DNA of 11,426 bases, taken from NCBI GenBank assembly GCA_002701875.1, contig NZWI01000031.1:1-11426 (forward strand). Reading direction: 5' to 3'. Under the pieces are notes generated by a model, which was not told the DNA's origin, searched no databases, and saw only the letters and a list, made by a program, of their open reading frames with translations. The DNA comes from Fidelibacterota bacterium (GTDB lineage Bacteria > Fidelibacterota > Marinisomatia > Marinisomatales > TCS55). Below, in pieces: positions 7,054 through 11,426 of the stretch; the stretch's first letter is position 1, and every line of letters begins with the position of its first letter. Position numbers and translations under genes: made by a program.

Positions 7054-8268
7054 ATGATACATCTGTTAAAACAGAATCGTTTGCTAAAATATCTATATTT
7101 TTGTTTTTCCCCCCTATACTACTTATTTGGTTTATTTAGGATAATTGGTTTAATCCCCCAAAAATATATTATTTATGGAGCAGCTGGTGGGAGCCAGTTT
7201 ATCGATAATTCAAAATATTCATTTTTATTAAATAAAAATGATCACAATTGTATTTGGATAACTCACTCTTCTTCTCTCGCAAAAGAATTAAAATTAAAAG
7301 GCTATAGAGCATTTTTAAGCTATAGTATTAAAGGAAAATTCTTTCAAACTTTTGCTAAAATTGCCATCGTGTCTCACGGTACATTTGACTTAATCCCTAT
7401 ATTATTATGTAGAGTGCCAGTCCTGCAATATTGGCATGGTTGCCCTATTAAAAAAATAGGAGCTGATGTTTATAATCATAGTTCGAAAAAAATTGGGGAA
7501 AAAATCTGGGAGTGGATCTATAAATTAATCCCTCATCTAAATAATTATTATTCAGATTATTTTGTCGATAATTCAATTAATATGAATTATAGCAAGACTT
7601 TTAAATCATTTGTTCCCAGTTATATACAATTGCCCTATCCTCGACTTGTTACATTGTATTCTAATTTAAGTAACGAAATAGATAATGTTGATACAACAAT
7701 AGATGAACTAATATTTCAAAAATCAAAGGGTAAATACATTATTGTATATATGCCAACCTATCGAGAGGGAATAAATGAACAGAGAGATTGTGAAAATCAA
7801 TTAATTAGACTTAGTAAATTATTTTCTAATGATGATAGGTTTGTTTTTGTTTATAAAGCACATTTTATTGTCTCCGATACTACTGATATAAAAAATGAAA
7901 ATTTTATAAAGTATGATAATCCAGACCCGTATCCACTTCTTTCAATTTCATCTGCTCTTATTTCGGATTATTCTAGTGTTGTTTTTGACTATATGCCAAC
8001 AAGGAAACCATTATCTATCTTTGCATATGATATAGATATATATAAAAATAATCCTGGATATTACTATGATATTGAAAAACTATTTAGTTCATTTATAACT
8101 CGAGAGCCATTGGAAGTCTACAATAAGCTCTCTCAACAGCTTATTGATGAGAATAGAGAATCAGATGAACAAGTTAATATTTTCAATAATTTATTTTTAC
8201 CTACCTATAACAAAGAAGGGTCTTACGATATCCAAGAAATAAAACGACTATGTGGAATAAAAAAATAA
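7054..8268 (+). CDS. TagF-like CDP-glycerol glycerophosphotransferase family protein
   Basis: A 404-residue member of the CDP-glycerol:poly(glycerophosphate) glycerophosphotransferase family (Pfam Glyphos_transf). A hydrophobic N-terminal stretch (about 11-35) suggests membrane association. The GT-B-like part has YGAAGGSQFIDNSKY (41-55), VLQYWHGCPIKKIG (123-136) with the family's WHG...KK motif, YMPTYREG (232-239), FVYKAHF (265-271; the family usually has K-x-HP, here Phe replaces Pro), and SALISDYSSVVFDY (300-313), the most diagnostic block, followed by KPLSIFAYDIDIY (318-330). Known members transfer glycerol-phosphate or ribitol-phosphate from a CDP donor to teichoic acids or capsules; Gram-negative capsule enzymes share the domain. 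Here it probably adds a phospho-alcohol to the glycan on the cytoplasmic side, using a CDP compound perhaps made by the neighbour. The 24-base gap upstream is T-rich with no evident ribosome site. Confidence 0.9.
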   Translation: MIHLLKQNRLLKYLYFCFSPLYYLFGLFRIIGLIPQKYIIYGAAGGSQFIDNSKYSFLLNKNDHNCIWITHSSSLAKELKLKGYRAFLSYSIKGKFFQTFAKIAIVSHGTFDLIPILLCRVPVLQYWHGCPIKKIGADVYNHSSKKIGEKIWEWIYKLIPHLNNYYSDYFVDNSINMNYSKTFKSFVPSYIQLPYPRLVTLYSNLSNEIDNVDTTIDELIFQKSKGKYIIVYMPTYREGINEQRDCENQLIRLSKLFSNDDRFVFVYKAHFIVSDTTDIKNENFIKYDNPDPYPLLSISSALISDYSSVVFDYMPTRKPLSIFAYDIDIYKNNPGYYYDIEKLFSSFITREPLEVYNKLSQQLIDENRESDEQVNIFNNLFLPTYNKEGSYDIQEIKRLCGIKK

Positions 8269-8269
8269 G

Positions 8270-9151
8270 ATGAATAAATCTCGTAATAAACTAATGGATA
8301 TACTTTCTTGCCCAACATGCCATTTAAAATTTTCAAGCGATAATAAAACATGCACATCATGTAAAAAAACTTATTCAGAATATGATGGTATTTTAGCACC
8401 AATTAATGATTCATTAATTCAAGAAGAAATAAAAAAAATTATTGAAAAGGAAAAGACAATAAAAGAAAAAATAAAGGATTTGATTCCAATGCCCGACGAA
8501 AGATTGTGGAGTCAATCTTCAAAAAAAATAATTAAAAAGATTCTCTTGGAAAAAGATCCTCAAGCCTCTAATTGTTACGTAGTGAATATGGGTAGTGGAG
8601 TTGAATCGTTTTATAAAAAAATTTTTAGCAAGCATGACAGTTTAATTCGTATTGGCATTCCTCATGAAGGAAACGTTGATGCCTTTGGAGATGCAATGCA
8701 ATTGCCTTTGAGAAGTAATTCTGTTGATTTATTTTTTTCTAGCTCAGTTATTGAACACTTACCTGATCCAGAGCGTGCTGTTTCCGAATTGTTTAGAACA
8801 ATTAAACCAGGTGGATTGATCTATGCGGAAATACCATTTATTGGCGCATATCATATGGCTCCAAATGATTACCAAAGATATACAATCAGTGGAATTGAAT
8901 CATTATTTAACCGCCATGGATTTGAGATGAATGAAAAAGGTATTTGTTCAGGTCCAATAAACGCACTATTGTTATTGGTTCAACATGCAATTGTAGAGGC
9001 TATACCTTTTGGACCAATACAATATATTCTTAGACTAATATTAACCTGGGTATTACATCCATTCAAATATTTAGATTATGTTTTTAATAGATTCAAATGG
9101 GGCGAATTTCTTGCATGCAATTTTTATTATTTAGGTAGAAAACCCTTATAA
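8270..9151 (+). CDS. SAM-dependent methyltransferase with N-terminal zinc ribbon
   Basis: A 293-residue protein. Residues 10-45 form a Trm112-like or zinc-ribbon domain with CPTC (14-17) and CTSC (28-31), four Cys that could hold one zinc, followed by GILAPI. A charged helix (about 50-70) links to a class I methyltransferase domain (about 100-220, Methyltransf_11 type): VVNMGSG (104-110) at the SAM-binding motif I, DAMQLPLRSNSVDLFFSSSVIEHLPDPERAVSE-type sequence from 141 to 173 for motifs II-IV, and IKPGG (178-182). Motif I lacks the usual leading acidic residue (normally Asp/Glu-x-Gly-x-Gly). The C-terminal part has a hydrophobic stretch (about 230-265) that may contact the membrane. In this setting it probably O- or N-methylates a sugar or a lipid-linked intermediate; the target is unknown. 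It starts one base after the previous stop. Confidence 0.88.
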   Translation: MNKSRNKLMDILSCPTCHLKFSSDNKTCTSCKKTYSEYDGILAPINDSLIQEEIKKIIEKEKTIKEKIKDLIPMPDERLWSQSSKKIIKKILLEKDPQASNCYVVNMGSGVESFYKKIFSKHDSLIRIGIPHEGNVDAFGDAMQLPLRSNSVDLFFSSSVIEHLPDPERAVSELFRTIKPGGLIYAEIPFIGAYHMAPNDYQRYTISGIESLFNRHGFEMNEKGICSGPINALLLLVQHAIVEAIPFGPIQYILRLILTWVLHPFKYLDYVFNRFKWGEFLACNFYYLGRKPL

Positions 9152-10348
9152 ATGAAACTATTATTTATTACACCCTATCTACCATCAGAAAAAAGTGGGC
9201 ATGCAGGAGCTAAGCTCATTTATCAAAATATTATTTCATTATCTAAATTACATAAAGTAAGTCTTGCAACTTTTATTGATTCGAATGAAGAAAACATGTT
9301 GAATATCCTTGCAAATAATGGTATTGATGTGCACCCAGTAAATTATCCTAGAAATCAAAAATCAATATTAGGAAAACTGGTTTCAGGCTTTCGAAATATT
9401 GTTCCCGCTTTATCGTATCTAATAGGTAAGGAACCATTTTTTTTTGCAAAATATAATAAAAAAAGAATGAGATCACTTATTTCGCAATTATTAAGCAATA
9501 ATAATTTTGATCTAATTCAAGTCGAATATAATGTAATGCATCACTATTCGGATTTATTTGTTAACATACCTTCAGTTTTAGTATTCCATGATATCTCAAC
9601 AAAACTCTATGAGCGAGGAAAGAATCTTGGTATAAAAACTGACAGACGTTTATATAGCATAGCTAAGAAAATTGAAGTAGGGATTGCTGATAAGTTTGAT
9701 TCTATTGTAACGCTAACTGAAGAGGATAAATTATATTTAATTAATTTAGGTTATAAAAGAGAAATTTGTGTTATTCCTCCACAGATAAATGTTGTAAGCA
9801 ATATTGATGTTTCAAAAAAACCAAATACAATATGCTTTATAGGATCTTACAATAGGCAACCTAATGTACGTGCCGTTGAAGTCCTAATTAATGATATTTA
9901 TAATAATATTGATTTTCCGGTAGAATTAAATATAGCCGGTAAAAGTTTACCAAAATATTTGCAAAAAGAAATTCGTAATACAGAAGGAATTAATTATTTG
10001 GGGTTTATTGATGAAATAGATGAGTTCATTAAAACACAAATGCTAATGGTTGCTCCTATTCAATTGGGAGCAGGATTAAAAATGAAGATTCCTCATTCAT
10101 TAGCTAATGGTACTCCAGTTATTACGACTCCTATAGGAGCTGAGGGAATTGATATTGGTTCTGAAAATGGCTTGTGGGTTTGCGATGGAATAGAAATTAT
10201 AATAAAAAAAATAAATTCTTTATTAATAAGGCAACCCATTCTAATAGAAAGAGGTAAAGCCGGCCAAAATGCGGTGAAAAAATTATTTTCTGAAGAAGTG
10301 ATTTTATCACGATTTGATCAATTATTTTCTCAATTAATAAAGAAATGA
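9152..10348 (+). CDS. Family 4 glycosyltransferase (second GT4)
   Basis: A 398-residue GT-B protein. The N-terminal domain opens with LLFITPYLPSEKSGHAGAKL (3-22), the glycine-containing acceptor-side loop, and has HDISTKLYERGKN (146-158). The C-terminal donor domain has TICFIGSYNRQPN (226-238), VELNIAGKSLP (257-267), INYLGFIDEIDEFI (280-293) and VAPIQLGAGLKMKI (300-313), followed by ANGTPVITTPIGAEGI (318-333), a pattern common in exopolysaccharide GT4 enzymes (Glyco_trans_1_4). The position where relatives usually carry the catalytic-site Glu (KILEA) reads IPHSL. Donor sugar is unknown. The ATG follows the previous TAA directly, and the TGA overlaps the flippase ATG. The gene contains a run of nine T at 9437-9445. 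Confidence 0.9.
   Translation: MKLLFITPYLPSEKSGHAGAKLIYQNIISLSKLHKVSLATFIDSNEENMLNILANNGIDVHPVNYPRNQKSILGKLVSGFRNIVPALSYLIGKEPFFFAKYNKKRMRSLISQLLSNNNFDLIQVEYNVMHHYSDLFVNIPSVLVFHDISTKLYERGKNLGIKTDRRLYSIAKKIEVGIADKFDSIVTLTEEDKLYLINLGYKREICVIPPQINVVSNIDVSKKPNTICFIGSYNRQPNVRAVEVLINDIYNNIDFPVELNIAGKSLPKYLQKEIRNTEGINYLGFIDEIDEFIKTQMLMVAPIQLGAGLKMKIPHSLANGTPVITTPIGAEGIDIGSENGLWVCDGIEIIIKKINSLLIRQPILIERGKAGQNAVKKLFSEEVILSRFDQLFSQLIKK
9437..9445 (+). repeat. Run of nine T within the second GT4 gene
   Basis: Nine consecutive T encode Phe96-Phe97-Phe98. It is the longest homopolymer I noticed in the window; several A8 runs also occur (for example 2202-2209). Such runs can slip in replication, which could switch the gene off, but in AT-rich DNA they also arise by chance. 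Confidence 0.8.
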
Positions 10349-11426
10349 ACGTAGCCAGTAAAATAGCTAAAGAATCAACCATCACCTTTTCGGGTTTAGT
10401 ATATGGAAACATTAATCGATATTTATACACCGCTTTATTAGCGCGTTGGGTTGGAGCAGAGTTTCTTGGTATTTATTCCTTAGCTAATGCTATAATGTTG
10501 ATTTCAGAAGTCCTAGCTAAAATGGGACTAGAAACAGGCATAATGCGTTTTGTGAGTCAGTTAGACCCTGATTTTGATAAGGTAAAGGTCCAAAAACTTA
10601 TTGGATCGGCTTTAAAAATGACATTTATATTTTCACTAATCATTATGTTTATAGTAATTATTTCATCAGGTTCAATTGCAGCAATATTATCTGAAGCATC
10701 ACTTCTTAAATCTGTAATTATCATTTTTAGTATAACAATTCCTTTTAATGCACTCACCTCAGTTGCAGCTTTTGCGACTCAAGGCTTTAAAAGGCTAAAA
10801 TATAAAATATTGGTTACTCAGTTTCTCAACCCAACTGTGTTATTGATATCCATGATATTTTCTTATTGGTTCATTTCTGTTGAATCAGCAATTATGATAC
10901 CAATGCTTACTGTGGGTTTTATTGGATTCATAGTGATGATGCTTATTCTTAAGACTGTGTCTGGATTTAATCATAACCAATTATTGAGATCACCCTTTGA
11001 TTTTAAATTATTACAATTTTCCTATCCATTAATGTTCGTTGCTATGCTTCAAACATTTATGCATTGGATTGACATATTGATGCTAGGATATTTTATTGAT
11101 GCCGGCACTGTAGGCCTTTATCATCCAGCAGCAAGGACAGCTGGTTTACTCCAGGCATTATTATTATCTTTTTTAAGTATATATGCGCCTATGGCTTCAC
11201 AATATTATGGAGAAGGAAAAGCAAAGGAATTAACTTCTATTTATAAATTAGTGAGTCGATGGTTATTGATTTGTGCTATCCCAATTTCATCAGTTTTTAT
11301 TCTTTTTCCAAAGAAGGTATTGTTATTATTCGGACCCGAATATATAGGCAGTGCTCAGATACTCGTCATCTTGACTATTGCAACACTAATTCAAGCAGCA
11401 TTGGGGGCAGCTGGTCCGACACTAAG
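10345..11426 (+). CDS. Polysaccharide flippase (Wzx/MOP superfamily), 3'-truncated by window edge
   Basis: The frame starts at ATG 10345, overlapping the previous TGA as ATGA, and stays open to the window end (360 residues visible; family members usually have about 420-500, so the last helices are missing). The protein is strongly hydrophobic, with about ten membrane segments recognisable, including 30-57, 92-116, 122-143, 160-178, 183-203, 226-250, 262-282, 304-321 and 336-356. Family hallmarks are ARWVGAEFLGIYSLANA (33-49), HWIDILMLGYF followed by VGLYHPAAR (240-264), and LLLFGPEYIGSAQIL (326-340). Wzx-type proteins move undecaprenyl-diphosphate-linked repeat units from the cytoplasmic to the periplasmic leaflet. 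Its presence at the end of the glycosyltransferase series supports a lipid-linked repeat-unit pathway, though a Wzy polymerase is not in the window. Confidence 0.92.
   Translation, partial: MNVASKIAKESTITFSGLVYGNINRYLYTALLARWVGAEFLGIYSLANAIMLISEVLAKMGLETGIMRFVSQLDPDFDKVKVQKLIGSALKMTFIFSLIIMFIVIISSGSIAAILSEASLLKSVIIIFSITIPFNALTSVAAFATQGFKRLKYKILVTQFLNPTVLLISMIFSYWFISVESAIMIPMLTVGFIGFIVMMLILKTVSGFNHNQLLRSPFDFKLLQFSYPLMFVAMLQTFMHWIDILMLGYFIDAGTVGLYHPAARTAGLLQALLLSFLSIYAPMASQYYGEGKAKELTSIYKLVSRWLLICAIPISSVFILFPKKVLLLFGPEYIGSAQILVILTIATLIQAALGAAGPTL

Larger units (their letters stand above)
1..11426 (+). other. Single co-directional surface-polysaccharide gene cluster
   Basis: All eleven genes point the same way with gaps of 0, 1, 14, 18 or 24 bases or with short overlaps. 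No gap over 24 bases exists, so there is no room for a separate promoter or an intrinsic terminator between genes. This supports transcription as one unit with extensive translational coupling. The promoter must lie upstream of base 1 or inside coding sequence. Confidence 0.75.

Noticed and set aside
10197..10757. Two minus-strand open frames (10197-10430 and 10557-10757)
   Set aside because: They are antisense to the end of the second GT4 and the start of the flippase, and the hydrophobic content is a shadow of the flippase helices.
1..11426. Mobile elements, tRNA/rRNA genes, CRISPR arrays
   Set aside because: No transposase-like protein, no regularly spaced direct repeats and no cloverleaf-like or rRNA-like segments were seen; coding sequence covers nearly all of the window.

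Overview
The window is a stretch of AT-rich bacterial DNA (roughly 30% G+C by eye) in which every recognisable gene lies on the + strand and is packed almost end to end. Gaps between genes are 0 to 24 bases, and several stop/start pairs overlap. No promoter, terminator, RNA gene, mobile element or CRISPR array is visible, so the whole window reads as the interior of one long transcription unit that continues past both ends. The lipoprotein with LolB-like features implies an organism with an outer membrane. The composition and gene style suggest an uncultured, possibly marine member of the FCB group (for example Marinimicrobia or Bacteroidota), but this is inference only.

Layout: (1) positions 1-1851 hold the 3' part of a tetratricopeptide-repeat (TPR) protein and an overlapping LolB-like outer-membrane lipoprotein, a pairing I recall from other Gram-negative genomes. 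(2) Positions 1848-4731 hold three glycosyltransferases: a membrane-anchored GT2 of the DPM1/GtrB type, a GT4 and a soluble-type GT2. (3) Positions 4733-8268 hold a glutamine-dependent asparagine-synthase-family amidotransferase, a LicC-like nucleotidyltransferase (CTP:phosphocholine cytidylyltransferase type) and a TagF-like CDP-alcohol phosphotransferase. (4) Positions 8270-10348 hold a methyltransferase with an N-terminal zinc ribbon and a second GT4. (5) From 10345 a Wzx-type polysaccharide flippase starts and runs off the 3' end.

Taken together this is a surface-polysaccharide locus (O-antigen, capsule or exopolysaccharide). The glycosyltransferases would build a lipid-linked repeat unit. 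The amidotransferase and methyltransferase would modify sugars. The cytidylyltransferase and the TagF-like enzyme could add a phospho-alcohol such as glycerol-phosphate, phosphocholine or a related group. The flippase would move the lipid-linked unit across the inner membrane. No initiating phosphoglycosyltransferase, Wzy polymerase, export machinery or sugar-nucleotide synthesis gene lies inside the window.

I do not see a clearly new system. The points most worth a second look are the cytidylyltransferase/TagF-like pair, a perfect 12-bp inverted repeat inside the amidotransferase gene, a nested palindrome in the second GT2 gene, and the unusual start of the lipoprotein gene.
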